Notes: generated by a model from the sequence alone, not told the origin. Counted from the stretch's first letter, positions 35,466-45,405 are shown. The stretch: 64,000 nt of DNA from Marinifilum fragile JCM 15579 (GCF_001310955.1 NZ_BAZX01000016.1:35290-99289), one strand, 5' to 3'. Numbers and translations: made by a program.

Positions 35466-35618
35466 TTCTTTAATATTTTGTCTTAATATAGTCAGATAAT
35501 TGGAAACTATTCCCCATCGAATTGTTAATTCCTACTGATATCGATGGTGAATTTACCCAATACAAAAAATTGCTAATGATTGTAGTTACAAATTTACGGT
35601 TTACGTTTTTTGATGATT

Positions 35619-35664
35619 TATACGAATTACTGAGCGATGTATACAAATTACTGATTGTGTATAA
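35619..35664 (-). promoter_or_regulatory. 21-bp direct repeat upstream of the AraC gene
   Basis: TATACGAATTACTGA (35619-35633) and TATACAAATTACTGA (35640-35654) are 14/15 identical and exactly 21 bp apart. A weaker TATAA copy starts near 35660. Direct half-sites two helical turns apart are usual for AraC-type proteins. Use by this regulator is inference. Confidence 0.5.
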
Positions 35665-35950
35665 ATGTGAGAATCGATACATACAAAAAAAGAGATTTCC
35701 GGCAAATAGCTTTACCCTAAGCCAATAATTGTTGAAGAAAAGGCACAATTTTGAGCAAAAATAAGGGGCGTTTACCTATGTGTTTGCTATTAAGCTTTAT
35801 GCTTGAATTTTAAATTGATTTATGGATAAGCTAAAAAAAAACAAAAAAATAATCCCATTTGTCACCCCATTTTTAAATAAAGCTGTTATAGGTATGATTA
35901 AAGAGAAAAATTGTTTATCCAGTTGGGCCACAGGCCTGTTTTTTCATAGA

Positions 35951-35987
35951 TAAAAAACCTCGAGATGTAGAACTCGGGGTTTTTTGA
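35951..35987 (+). terminator. Orphan intrinsic terminator
   Basis: AAACCTCGAG pairs with CTCGGGGTTT (one G-U pair) and T6 follows. A GGCC-aca-GGCC hairpin with its own T-run lies just upstream (about 35925-35943). No coding gene is nearby on this strand, so a small RNA could end here. I see no gene in the rest of 35466-36387. Confidence 0.55.
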
Positions 35988-36387
35988 TTTCTGCTTTCAT
36001 TGAAGAGTGAATTGTAAAAGGAGATTTATTGTTGCAGTTTCCTTCACCATAAATGCAGTTCGAGACTCTATTTATTTTGCCTAAAATAATCGTAAAAAGC
36101 TTGAATTGGCAATTCAATCATTCGATATAAAATCAAGTGAAAAGTATCACGGGAAATTCATATCCTTTATTACTCCTCTTAAAGTATATTTGGAATAATA
36201 AAACTGAACAAAGGGTTTAGAGTTAAGAGGATAGATACAATGGGGTTTCTATTCGCATTTTTGTATCTTAGAACAGAAGATGTTAAAAATGGTTTAATTG
36301 TATTGCTGAATGACGCTTTTGTCTTTTACAGGTATTTAAAAAGAACTACTTTAGTAGTTTGAAAATCGGGGAAATATATAAAATATT

Positions 36388-38754
36388 ATGAAACTGGATC
36401 GCTTAAAGCTTAACATAGAGGAAGTTCCGTTTAAGAAAACGCTAAGTTTTGTTCCATTAATTAACAAGTTAAAAGAACAAAAAAAAATAAATGGGAGTCT
36501 TGATATCCAAGGTGAGGCTATTCTAAAGTTAGTAGAGGAGAAGCCTGAATTGGCAAGGGCAGATTTTGATGTAAATGATGTTGAGAAATTTAAAGATGAG
36601 ATTCATGTTTTAATGGGGTATTTCTTTACTCCGGTTCAATATCGTGAAGACATTGGGGTTGTTGCTACACCTTTTGATGATCAGAACTTTTATTTTACCC
36701 CTAAGTACCTGGAATTATATGGAAATGAGAACTTGATCGTTGAAATGGTTGAGCAAAAAGATCAGGACAAGTGTTTTAAGACATTTGGGATGTTGTTTTA
36801 TGCTTATTCCATGATTCTAAAGCGATATTATAATTTCGAGTTGGGGCTTGGATATCTTTTCATGTATAAGGTGACGGATAAGCTCAACGATCTGGTAAAA
36901 TATTATAAACTTGAGATTGAGAAGTCTTGTATTGATATTACCTATACTGGCAAACTACCTAAGCTTAGTGAAGAGCAGTTGCATAAAATGATTAATAATC
37001 CTTTGGATATGGATTTTTGGCTGGAAACCTTACCATTGGATCAGTTTAAATTCTCAGGATTTTTACCATTTCGATATGTTGATATCAGTCAGATAGAAGT
37101 GATTTCGTCCCTTAAATCTCAATTGTTGGAGAAATCTTCAATTATCAACAGAAATAATTTTAATCAATTAGAACAAAATATCAGATCTCTTCTTGAATTG
37201 CCCAATCTTAAATTAGGGATCATTGCGTTTGGGATGAACCAAGGAAGTGTTGAAAATCCATCTGATTTTTGGCATGGATTTTTGAGTGCAGATCGTTTTA
37301 AATGCGAAGATTACAGGAAAACCATTTATGAACAAGCTGGGGAGCAAGGGAGTCCAATACTAATCAATGATCTTTCTAAAAGAGAAAATCCGAATGAGGT
37401 AGAGAAAGCCTTGCTTGATGAGGGCATTAGAAACATAGCAGTTGTGCCTCTCTATAATGAAGATGAGATGGTTGGAGTAATGGAATTGGGCTCTAACAAG
37501 GCGTATGATATTACCTTTTCCAAGTTGCGTATTATTAAGGATATTATTCCTGTATTTTCGATTGCAATACAACGAACCAGTGAAGAATTGCAAAATAAGA
37601 TAGAAGCCATAATTAAAGAAGAGTGTACTGCTTTACATCCAAGTGTGGAGTGGAGATTTACTCAGGCTGCTTCTAATATGTTGTTGAAGAAAGGTAAGGG
37701 GGAATCTGCTAAAATGGAAGAAATAGTTTTCCCAAATGTTTACCCTCTATATGGAGCGATTGATGTAAGACATTCATCAGTAATCCGAAATCAAACCATT
37801 CAGGATGATTTATTGGAGCAGTTGGAACTGATACGAAATGTTGTTTCAAGTGTGAATGCCATAAATAGTATGCCAATATACGATCAGTTAATTTATAAAA
37901 TTGACTATTTCAAAGATGGCATTCAAAAGGGCTTATCATCAGGAGATGAAATGAACGTGTTGAATTTTATCAGATATGAGGTTGAGCCACTATTTCCTCA
38001 TTTTAAAGAAAATGGAGAGGAAGTAATTCTTGCCATAGATAATTACAAGAAAAATATCAACCCGGGATTAAATCTGGTTTACAAAAGAAGGAAAGATTTC
38101 GAGGACAGTTTGGGTCTGATTAATGATTGTGTAACAAGTTACCTGGAACAGGAAGAAGAAAAAGCTCAGGCAATGTTTCCTCACTATTTTGAAAAATACA
38201 GAACAGATGGGGTTGAGCACAATATTTATATTGGAGAAAGTATAGCTAATCATTTAAATTTTGACAGAATTTATCTTAAGAATTTGAGATTGTGGCAACT
38301 TATTGTAAGTGCTGAACTGGCTAGAAAAACTGAAGCTTTAAAAAAATCTCTGCCAATACCAATGGATACAACAGGATTGATTTTGGTTCATAGTCAGCCT
38401 TTGGCAATACGTTTCCGTCAGGATGAGAAGAAATTTGATGTGGATGGTGCTTACAATATTCGTTATGAAATTGTGAAGAAGAGAATTGATAAGGCTAAAA
38501 TTAAAGGAACCAATGAGCGATTAACCCAACCGGGGATGTTGGCCATAATTTTTAGTCAGGAAAAAGAAATCGCGGAATATCAGAGATATTTGGAGTATTT
38601 GATTTCAGCTGGCTATTTTGAAAACCAAATAGAGTACCATACCTTGGAAGATCTACAAGGAGTATATGGTTTGAGAGCGATTCGAGTTAAGGTGAAGAAC
38701 GGGAAAGAGAAGGATGTATTGAAGCTTGCGGAAGATTTAAAAATTGAAAATTAA
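36388..38754 (+). CDS. Large GAF-domain-containing cytoplasmic protein
   Basis: A 788-residue soluble protein with no signal peptide. Residues about 260-400 fit a GAF domain (NLKLGIIAFGMNQGSVENPS, YRKTIYEQAGEQGSPILIND, NIAVVPLYNEDEMVGVMELG). The surrounding regions are helical: an N-terminal 250 residues with IHVLMGYFFTPVQYRED, and a C-terminal part ending in a charged YQRYLEYLISAGYFENQIEY segment. GAF domains bind small ligands, but there is no kinase, cyclase or HTH module, so the output is unknown. It is followed after 24 bases by a patatin gene and may be cotranscribed with it. Confidence 0.75.
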   Translation: MKLDRLKLNIEEVPFKKTLSFVPLINKLKEQKKINGSLDIQGEAILKLVEEKPELARADFDVNDVEKFKDEIHVLMGYFFTPVQYREDIGVVATPFDDQNFYFTPKYLELYGNENLIVEMVEQKDQDKCFKTFGMLFYAYSMILKRYYNFELGLGYLFMYKVTDKLNDLVKYYKLEIEKSCIDITYTGKLPKLSEEQLHKMINNPLDMDFWLETLPLDQFKFSGFLPFRYVDISQIEVISSLKSQLLEKSSIINRNNFNQLEQNIRSLLELPNLKLGIIAFGMNQGSVENPSDFWHGFLSADRFKCEDYRKTIYEQAGEQGSPILINDLSKRENPNEVEKALLDEGIRNIAVVPLYNEDEMVGVMELGSNKAYDITFSKLRIIKDIIPVFSIAIQRTSEELQNKIEAIIKEECTALHPSVEWRFTQAASNMLLKKGKGESAKMEEIVFPNVYPLYGAIDVRHSSVIRNQTIQDDLLEQLELIRNVVSSVNAINSMPIYDQLIYKIDYFKDGIQKGLSSGDEMNVLNFIRYEVEPLFPHFKENGEEVILAIDNYKKNINPGLNLVYKRRKDFEDSLGLINDCVTSYLEQEEEKAQAMFPHYFEKYRTDGVEHNIYIGESIANHLNFDRIYLKNLRLWQLIVSAELARKTEALKKSLPIPMDTTGLILVHSQPLAIRFRQDEKKFDVDGAYNIRYEIVKKRIDKAKIKGTNERLTQPGMLAIIFSQEKEIAEYQRYLEYLISAGYFENQIEYHTLEDLQGVYGLRAIRVKVKNGKEKDVLKLAEDLKIEN

Positions 38755-38778
38755 AATCAAATTGAACAAAATAACAGA

Positions 38779-40983
38779 ATGAAACATTCATTACTATTAA
38801 TCCTTTTTATATCTCTGAACTTTATATCATCAGCTAAATTTAAAACTGATACACTCGAAAATAAAAAAAGACCAAAAATAGGTTTGGTACTAAGTGGTGG
38901 GGGGGCTAAAGGATTTGCTCATGTTGGTGTATTAAAAATTATCGATGAATTAGAAATACCTATTGATTACATTGCGGGTACGAGTATGGGAAGTATTATT
39001 GGTGGTTTTTATGCAATAGGATACTCGGCCAACCAAATTGAAGAAATGATCATTAGTCAGAATTGGGATCAATTGCTTGCTGATGAAATTTCTCGTAAAT
39101 ATGTTCCATTTCACGAAAAGCAGAACTATGAACGCCATGTTTTATCTTTTCCGATAAGACCCAAAGGGATAGAACTACCAAGTGGGATTGTAAAAGGCCA
39201 GAATGTTATTAATTTGTTTGAGAGACTATCGATTGACTATCATGATGTAACAGACTTTAGGAAGCTTCCAATCCCTTTTGTTTGTGTAGCAACTGATATT
39301 GAAACGGGAGAAGCCGTAACTCTTGATAAGGGTTATCTTCCAGAGGCCATGAGAGCTAGTATGGCCATACCAACAGTTTTTTCACCAATTGAAATTGATG
39401 GGCGATTATTGGTTGATGGTGGAATGGTTAATAATTTTCCGGTAAAGGAAGTAATTGATATGGGAGCCGATATTGTTATTGGCGTTGATGTACAATCCGG
39501 ACCAAAATCAAAGGAGGAATTGAAATCATTTCTTGATATTATCAATCAAACCGTGTCTTTAATGGCTTTGAATGAATTTAAAAAGAACATCGATTTTGTA
39601 GATGTTTACATTAAGCCTAACATTAACAATTATTCCGTTGGAAGTTTTAATGCAGCAGATTCTCTAATTCATAAGGGAGAGGAGGCAGGAAGGAAATTTT
39701 ACTCTGAACTAAAAGAGTTGAAAGAAAAATATCAACTTAAAAAGAAAAAAATAAAGCAATATAAGCCACCTGCTGATTCCACAACTTACTATGTGAAAAA
39801 TATTGAGTATGAGGGATTGAATGATGTAAGCAAGTCATTGTTATCCGGTAAGTTTAATTTGGATGTTCCGGGCGAGATAAGTTTAAGTCAGCTGAAGCAA
39901 GGCATTAATTGGGGGTATGGGAGTAAGTATTTTGACCAGGTAGATTTTAGGTTGCTTGGGAATAAGGCAAAAACTCTTCAGGTAAGAGTAAAAGAACGTA
40001 CAACTAAAAGATTCAATGTAGGACTTAGGTATGATTCGGATAATCAAGCAGGAGTGCTTCTTAATACTACTTTTCGCAATAAACTAAGAAGCGGTTCTCA
40101 TTTATCATTTGATTTGAAACTTTCAGAAACCCCAAGATTTGTAACTACTTATGCAATTGATAATGGGTTAAAACCGGGAATTACGCTGCAGGCTGAATAC
40201 AATGACTGGAATGTAAATGCCTACGAAGATTGGGAACAGATTGGAAACTTTGATCTGGACTATGTGAAGTTAGACTTCAAAATTCATTCGATTTTAAGGG
40301 AATCCTATTCTGTTGGTATTGGGGCTAAAGTGGAATATTACAATGTGAAATCAACTTTCACATTGCCTGGATTAGAGAGTGGTAATGCTGAAGATTACTT
40401 CTTTTCTTATTACACACTATTGAGATTAGACTCCCATGAAAAGGCATATTATCCAAAGAGAGGAATTAGTCTATATGGAGAATATAAACTGGTTACAAAT
40501 AATGGGGCAAGTTTAGATGGAATGGAAAGACCAGCATCCATTGCTTATTTAAAAGTTCAGAAAGCAATTAGTATTACGGACAAATTTACGGTTTATCCAA
40601 AGTTTTATGGACGAGTGATTTGGGGTAAAAATATTCCTGACTTCTTTATGACATATACAGGAGGTATTGACCAAACAGATTATTTTGATATTCAAATGCC
40701 GTTTGTTGGTTTAGAAAGAATGGAAGTTGCATCTACAAATTCTTTTGTGTTTCGTGGCGATTTTCAATATGAGTTATTTAAAAATAACTATCTGATATTT
40801 AAAGCAAATGTTGGTAAAATTACCGAAGATGTAAATGAATCATTAAGTACAGGTGAATGGATTCGCGGACTTGGTGTAACCTATTCGTATAACAGTCTTA
40901 TTGGGCCAATGGAATTTTCATTGATGTATTCCAATAAAAAGGATAAGGTGTTGAATTATGTGAGTCTTGGCTACTGGTTTTAA
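38779..40983 (+). CDS. Patatin-like phospholipase with POTRA and outer-membrane barrel (PlpD-type)
   Basis: A 734-residue exported protein. The patatin domain (about 31-320) has the oxyanion loop SGGGAKGFAHVGVL, the nucleophile in GTSMGS (Ser 69) and the catalytic Asp in DGGMVNNFPV (Asp 213). A POTRA-like segment follows (YYVKNIEYEGLNDVSKSLLS). The C-terminal half is an outer-membrane barrel with alternating strands (FNVGLRYDSDNQAGVLLNTT, SVGIGAKVEYYNVKST), as in BamA/TpsB-type barrels. This is the layout of PlpD-type two-partner or self-translocating lipases. It would display a phospholipase A-like activity outside or in the periplasm. Confidence 0.9.
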   Translation: MKHSLLLILFISLNFISSAKFKTDTLENKKRPKIGLVLSGGGAKGFAHVGVLKIIDELEIPIDYIAGTSMGSIIGGFYAIGYSANQIEEMIISQNWDQLLADEISRKYVPFHEKQNYERHVLSFPIRPKGIELPSGIVKGQNVINLFERLSIDYHDVTDFRKLPIPFVCVATDIETGEAVTLDKGYLPEAMRASMAIPTVFSPIEIDGRLLVDGGMVNNFPVKEVIDMGADIVIGVDVQSGPKSKEELKSFLDIINQTVSLMALNEFKKNIDFVDVYIKPNINNYSVGSFNAADSLIHKGEEAGRKFYSELKELKEKYQLKKKKIKQYKPPADSTTYYVKNIEYEGLNDVSKSLLSGKFNLDVPGEISLSQLKQGINWGYGSKYFDQVDFRLLGNKAKTLQVRVKERTTKRFNVGLRYDSDNQAGVLLNTTFRNKLRSGSHLSFDLKLSETPRFVTTYAIDNGLKPGITLQAEYNDWNVNAYEDWEQIGNFDLDYVKLDFKIHSILRESYSVGIGAKVEYYNVKSTFTLPGLESGNAEDYFFSYYTLLRLDSHEKAYYPKRGISLYGEYKLVTNNGASLDGMERPASIAYLKVQKAISITDKFTVYPKFYGRVIWGKNIPDFFMTYTGGIDQTDYFDIQMPFVGLERMEVASTNSFVFRGDFQYELFKNNYLIFKANVGKITEDVNESLSTGEWIRGLGVTYSYNSLIGPMEFSLMYSNKKDKVLNYVSLGYWF

Positions 40984-41079
40984 TATTATGGGAATTACAA
41001 CAAATCAATTATAATCGTGTTTTGAATCAAAGTGTTAGTTGTTTTCATTAATGCATTAAGCAAAAAAAAAGATACACCT

Positions 41080-42174
41080 ATGAGTTTGAGGAAACTAATT
41101 GTATTTCTATCATTTATAATTATGGGGAATTGTGTTTCTGCACAGTTGTATTCGGATTCAACCCATTATGACTGGAACCCTAGTGTTGTTGGTAGTGGAC
41201 CTGTTCGAGGATTTGAGGCATCCTATACTGGAGTTACAGGCTTTGATGTGGGATCTAAATCAGAAATTTATGGTGATGGGAAGGCCAAAATTGATTACAA
41301 TCGAATATTTAAAACCAAATTGCGTTTTCCGATTTTAATAAAAAAGAATCTGAAAATGGCTGGGAGTATTGAGTATAGCGATGAAGAAATTCATTTTCAA
41401 AATAGTGAAAATATAAGCTATCCATTTTATCGGAGCTTAAATGATAAAAACATGAAGAGCTTAGGAGGTAGTTTGTACCTTATGACTCAATGGAAAAGGA
41501 ACAGGTATTTTATGCTTCGTTTTAATGCGAAGTTAAAAGGGGACTACTGGAAAGAACACATTGGAGAAGTTAGCAAATACACATTCTTAAAAATGGAAGT
41601 TTCTCCTGTGATTGGATGGAAGGTTAATAAGTATAAATCTTGGGGAGTGGGGCTTGCATTTTCATATACTTTTGGCGATCCTCTGGTTTTTCCAATTTTT
41701 GCTTACAATCATACTTTTGCTGATAAATGGGGAGTTGTAGCTTTTCTGCCTGCAAAGATTAAGCTAAGATATCAGCCTTCGGAACTTTGTTTTATCAGTG
41801 CTAAAACTTACCTAAAAGGAGGAAGTTACAGTATGCATTTTGATAAACAAGCTCAAAGTGAGGAAATGTTGAACCCAGATAATCCTGCATTGAGTGATTT
41901 TAAAACCTTAGAATTTCGTAGGTCGGATGTGAATTTTTCTCTTGAAATAGAAAAAGGAATTACGGATTGGCTATGGTTTTCTTTTGAAGGAGGATACAGA
42001 AGTAATATCAATTTCGATGTTACAAATAAGAATAGCACGCTTAGCTTTTCAGGAAGTAAATTCACCAATAAGGATAAAATCATCGATTCCTATGCCAAAG
42101 GAGGGATGTTTTACAATCTTACCTTGTTTATTGTTCCGTCAAAATCGCTGTTGAGAAAAATTGGGATTGAATAA
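41080..42174 (+). CDS. Outer-membrane beta-barrel protein (DUF6268-like)
   Basis: A 364-residue exported protein, with start at 41080 (MSLRKLIVFLSFIIMGNCVS) and signal peptide ending SAQ. The mature part alternates aromatic, glycine and charged residues in strand-length stretches (GFEASYTGVTGFDVGSKSE, SWGVGLAFSYTFGDPLVFPI, FSFEGGYRSNINFDV). That fits an outer-membrane barrel such as DUF6268. The ORF could be extended to 41032 but the added residues are unlike a leader. It lies 96 bases after the patatin gene. Function is unknown. Confidence 0.75.
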   Translation: MSLRKLIVFLSFIIMGNCVSAQLYSDSTHYDWNPSVVGSGPVRGFEASYTGVTGFDVGSKSEIYGDGKAKIDYNRIFKTKLRFPILIKKNLKMAGSIEYSDEEIHFQNSENISYPFYRSLNDKNMKSLGGSLYLMTQWKRNRYFMLRFNAKLKGDYWKEHIGEVSKYTFLKMEVSPVIGWKVNKYKSWGVGLAFSYTFGDPLVFPIFAYNHTFADKWGVVAFLPAKIKLRYQPSELCFISAKTYLKGGSYSMHFDKQAQSEEMLNPDNPALSDFKTLEFRRSDVNFSLEIEKGITDWLWFSFEGGYRSNINFDVTNKNSTLSFSGSKFTNKDKIIDSYAKGGMFYNLTLFIVPSKSLLRKIGIE

Positions 42175-42175
42175 A

Positions 42176-42206
42176 GAAGGCAATACTCCTTAGAATATTG
42201 CCTTTG
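42176..42206. terminator. Bidirectional terminator between the barrel gene and lysA
   Basis: AAGGCAATA-ctccttagaa-TATTGCCTT with A-rich DNA on the left and T-rich on the right, between convergent genes. Confidence 0.75.
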
Positions 42207-42226
42207 TATCCAAACTAATAATCACA

Positions 42227-43381
42227 CTACAATTCGTTGGAGAAAACAGAATCTGCTATATCTCTAAGATTGTATCTGGAAGCCATTGCTTCGCCATATG
42301 CTCCTGCTGTTCGAAGAGCAATAATATCGTTTCGTTGTGTTAAAGGTAAATTAACTGCTTTGCCAAAGCAATCAGATGACTCGCAGATAGGACCAACCAC
42401 ATCATAAATTTCTTCTTCTCCATTCGAGCTGATGTTTTCTATTTTATGATAGGCCTGATAAAGAGCAGGACGCAACAGTTCTGTCATTCCAGCGTCGAGT
42501 ATGGCAAACTTTGTGTTTACTCCATTTTTCACATACAAAACCTTGGAAATTAAGCTACCGCACTGAGCAACAACTGATCTTCCCAATTCGAAATGTAATT
42601 CCTGGTTGGGTTTAAGATTTAAAAACTCATTGAAGATTCCGAAAAAAGTAACAAAATCAGGAATTGGATTTTCGTCAGGACATTTGTAATCTACTCCAAA
42701 TCCGCCTCCAACATTAATATGATTCACCAATATCTGACGCTCCTTAAACCATTCCTGAATCTCATTAATTCTGAGACAAAGACCTTTAAAAACACTTAAA
42801 TCTGTAATTTGAGATCCAATATGAAAATGCAAACCAATCAATTCAATATTCTTTGCTTGGCTTAATGTTTCCAAAACCGATTCGAATTCCCAACGGTTGA
42901 TTCCAAATTTGTTCTCTTCAATTCCGGTGGTGATGTAATGATGCGTATTGGCGTTAACATTAGGATTGATTCGAATGGCAATTCTTGCTGTTTTGTTGGT
43001 TTGCTCTGCCAATTCATTGATTAATTCGATTTCCGGAATCGATTCACAATTGAAACAGAAAATGCCAGCCTCAAGTGCTGTTAGAATTTCCCGATCTGAT
43101 TTTCCTACACCTGCATAAACAATCTTATCAGCTGTATATCCGGTTTCCAGCGATCTTATAATTTCATTTCCACTCACACAATCAGCACCAAATCCATATG
43201 ACTGAATTAACTTCATGATTTTAGGATTTGCATTGGCTTTAACAGCATAATGAATGTGATATCCGTATTTAGAAGCTTCTGAATTAATAAGCTTTAAGGT
43301 ACTTTCTAATAACTCCATATCGTAATAATAGAAAGGAGTGGGAATATTTTTGAATAGTTCTATTCTTGTACTGTTGAACAT
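42227..43381 (-). CDS. lysA: Diaminopimelate decarboxylase
   Basis: A 384-residue PLP enzyme of lysine biosynthesis. It has the PLP lysine in YAVKANANP (Lys 48), LHFHIGSQ, the glycine loop NVGGGFGVDY, and the C-terminal CESSDCFGKAVNLP with the catalytic Cys and downstream Tyr region. It turns meso-diaminopimelate into lysine. It starts 28 bases after the lysC stop and is the second gene of the lysC-lysA operon under the leader at 44872. Confidence 0.94.
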   Translation of the reverse strand: MFNSTRIELFKNIPTPFYYYDMELLESTLKLINSEASKYGYHIHYAVKANANPKIMKLIQSYGFGADCVSGNEIIRSLETGYTADKIVYAGVGKSDREILTALEAGIFCFNCESIPEIELINELAEQTNKTARIAIRINPNVNANTHHYITTGIEENKFGINRWEFESVLETLSQAKNIELIGLHFHIGSQITDLSVFKGLCLRINEIQEWFKERQILVNHINVGGGFGVDYKCPDENPIPDFVTFFGIFNEFLNLKPNQELHFELGRSVVAQCGSLISKVLYVKNGVNTKFAILDAGMTELLRPALYQAYHKIENISSNGEEEIYDVVGPICESSDCFGKAVNLPLTQRNDIIALRTAGAYGEAMASRYNLRDIADSVFSNEL

Positions 43382-43409
43382 GATTCAATTAAATTTTGAA
43401 TGTAAAAAC

Positions 43410-44720
43410 CTAAAATAAATTGCTGCTTAATGCTTGTAATGCTGATACTTTATCTTCTTGATTTACAAGAACAGAAATGTTGTGTTTACTACCTCCATAA
43501 GAAATCATTCTGAGAGGAATATTCTCCAAGGCCTCCAGAACTTTTTTAGCACTCCCTGTTGATTCAGAAATAAAATCACCAACTATACAAATGATTGACT
43601 GATTTTCATCGATTTCAACATTTCCGAATTTTACCAATTCAGATTCGATTTCTTTAAGTTTACTATTATCATCAATGGTTAATGAAATTGCAACCTCTGA
43701 GGTTGTAATCATATCGATAGGTGTTTTATAGATTTCAAATATTTCAAACACCTTTCTTAAGAACCCATAAGCCAAAAGCATTCTGCCCGATTTGATTTTT
43801 AGTGCAGTAATTCCATCTTTTGCAGCTATGGCTTTAATTCCTTTCCCCGTTTCATCATCGGTAATTAATGTACCCTCGTCAGCAGGACTCAGTGTGTTTT
43901 TTAATCTTACCGGTACACTTTTTAGCTTGCATGGCATAATGCTCGATGGGTGCATGATTTTTGCACCGAAATAAGCCAATTCCGCTGCTTCATCAAACGA
44001 TAGTTGTTTCAGGGCAGAGGTGTTTTCAACATACCTTGGATCATTATTGTGGAAACCATCAATATCTGTCCATATTTGAACTTCATCAACTTGCAAGACA
44101 GAACCGATTAATGAGGCAGTATAATCGCTGCCACCTCTTTTTAAATTATCGACTTCTCCGTATGCATTTCTACATATAAAACCTTGAGTAATAAATAATT
44201 TGTGTTCGGATTCTTCTGCAAGAATTCGTTCCAAATTTTCCTGGATGTAGAAATAATCAGGCTCACCATCTTTATCAATTCTCATAAAATTTAAAGCAGG
44301 TAAAAATGCAGAATCAACGCCAATTTCCGATAAATAATAATGGAACATGGCAGTAGAAATTAATTCACCTTGAGCCAAAATTGCTTTTTCTTGCAATGCA
44401 GTAAAACTTCTGTTTACAAAGTTTTTGATATAATTAAAATGTGATGTAATTAACTCGTTTCCTTTGTTGATGAAGTCTTGTGTGGTAAATAATTCTTCAA
44501 TTCGTTTTCGATACTGTTCCTCTAAGTCATTGATTTGCTCACTCGCTTTTTGCATGTCCTTTCGATAAAGGAGTTCAGTAATTTCAACCAAGGCATTTGT
44601 GGTTCCTGCCATAGCCGATAAAACGATGATAACTGGTTCATCACATTGAACCAATTGAGCCAAATTCTGAATTCTCTCAGGAGATCCGACTGAAGTACCG
44701 CCAAACTTTAAAACTTTCAT
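43410..44720 (-). CDS. lysC: Aspartate kinase
   Basis: A 436-residue enzyme with the N-terminal KFGGTSVGSPERIQ kinase signature, VLSAMAGTTNALVEI, the FIT-like LFITQGFICRNAYGEVDNLK and the RGGSDYTASLIG motif. C-terminal ACT domains (ITALKIKSGRMLLAYGF, EVAISLTIDD, ISYGGSKHNISVLVN) give feedback control by end products. It makes aspartyl phosphate, the first step toward lysine, threonine and methionine. It is followed by lysA, pointing to a lysine-pathway isozyme. A lysine-rich leader peptide and terminator lie upstream. Confidence 0.94.
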   Translation of the reverse strand: MKVLKFGGTSVGSPERIQNLAQLVQCDEPVIIVLSAMAGTTNALVEITELLYRKDMQKASEQINDLEEQYRKRIEELFTTQDFINKGNELITSHFNYIKNFVNRSFTALQEKAILAQGELISTAMFHYYLSEIGVDSAFLPALNFMRIDKDGEPDYFYIQENLERILAEESEHKLFITQGFICRNAYGEVDNLKRGGSDYTASLIGSVLQVDEVQIWTDIDGFHNNDPRYVENTSALKQLSFDEAAELAYFGAKIMHPSSIMPCKLKSVPVRLKNTLSPADEGTLITDDETGKGIKAIAAKDGITALKIKSGRMLLAYGFLRKVFEIFEIYKTPIDMITTSEVAISLTIDDNSKLKEIESELVKFGNVEIDENQSIICIVGDFISESTGSAKKVLEALENIPLRMISYGGSKHNISVLVNQEDKVSALQALSSNLF

Positions 44721-44806
44721 TGGTTAATAGTTTAATTTGTTATCCCAACTGAATGGGAGTTTATTTGTTTCGCTTTTATTGATATTTTCTAATTGAATTG
44801 ACAAGT

Positions 44807-44838
44807 TTAAAAAAAGCCTGCAGAATTTCTGCAGGCTT
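44807..44838 (-). terminator. Attenuator terminator ahead of lysC
   Basis: On the minus strand AGCCTGCAGA-att-TCTGCAGGCT is followed by T7. It lies between the leader peptide and lysC, 87 bases before the lysC start. The arm sequence GCAGAA also occurs in the leader ORF, which may allow an alternative pairing. Confidence 0.8.
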
Positions 44839-44871
44839 CTATATTTTTAAGCTTTACATTATTCTACAACA

Positions 44872-44934
44872 CTACACAAACAACAACTGTTTATTGCGTT
44901 TATTCTGCTTCTTGTATTTAAATGTAAATCTCAT
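44872..44934 (-). CDS. Lysine-rich leader peptide of the lysC-lysA operon
   Basis: A 20-codon ORF reading MRFTFKYKKQ then NKRNKQLLFV and stop. Five of 20 residues are lysine (positions 6, 8, 9, 12, 15). It is followed 34 bases later by a strong intrinsic terminator and then by lysC. This is the layout of amino-acid-sensing attenuation: with scarce lysyl-tRNA the ribosome would stall in the leader and terminator formation would change. Lysine control by this leader is inferred from content and position. The frame was read from the sequence and is too short for routine gene finders. Confidence 0.7.
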   Translation of the reverse strand: MRFTFKYKKQNKRNKQLLFV

Positions 44935-45060
44935 TTGTACTGTCAATTTTTTATTTCGGATGTAAAGGTGTATAAAATTTTTATAAAAACAATAAAAATT
45001 TATCGAATTGTTAAAAAATTAACTGAGAATTTATTTTTACACGAATTAAATATTGAAATC

Positions 45061-45405
45061 TTAAAACAAAATACCATTCCATCCCCAAAATCCTCTGGGT
45101 ACATCCATGAATTCAATGTAAACACGATCTTTTGGAATTTTAAGCTGTTCCTCAACCAGATTGGCAAATTTGCTTGATAAATCTTTTGTTTTTGTATCTG
45201 GTAAACCAATGCTTTTTAGTTGGAGAAATACAACAGGATCCTCCAAACCACCTAATGTCATTTCAGTTTTAGGTTCGAAAGCTGTCATTACGTATTTTTC
45301 TGGTTTTCCTAGTTCAAAGGAGATCAATGTGGAGCATTCTTTTAAAAAACTTTGTTGTTTTTTGCTAGAGAAACTCTCGTTGGTTTGAACTTTTAAATAT
45401 GGCAT
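45061..45405 (-). CDS. MIF/phenylpyruvate tautomerase family protein
   Basis: A 114-residue protein beginning MPYLKVQTN. After removal of Met, Pro 1 would be the catalytic base. The family block GKPEKYVMTAFEPKTEMTLGG and the C-terminal FANLVEEQLKIPKDRVYIEF match the MIF/tautomerase fold. It would catalyse keto-enol tautomerisation of phenylpyruvate-like compounds. It lies upstream of the lysC leader without an evident functional link. Confidence 0.88.
   Translation of the reverse strand: MPYLKVQTNESFSSKKQQSFLKECSTLISFELGKPEKYVMTAFEPKTEMTLGGLEDPVVFLQLKSIGLPDTKTKDLSSKFANLVEEQLKIPKDRVYIEFMDVPRGFWGWNGILF

Noticed and set aside
44740..44960. Lysine riboswitch ahead of lysC
   Set aside because: The region is too short and lacks the conserved lysine-riboswitch helices. 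The leader ORF plus terminator explains it better.
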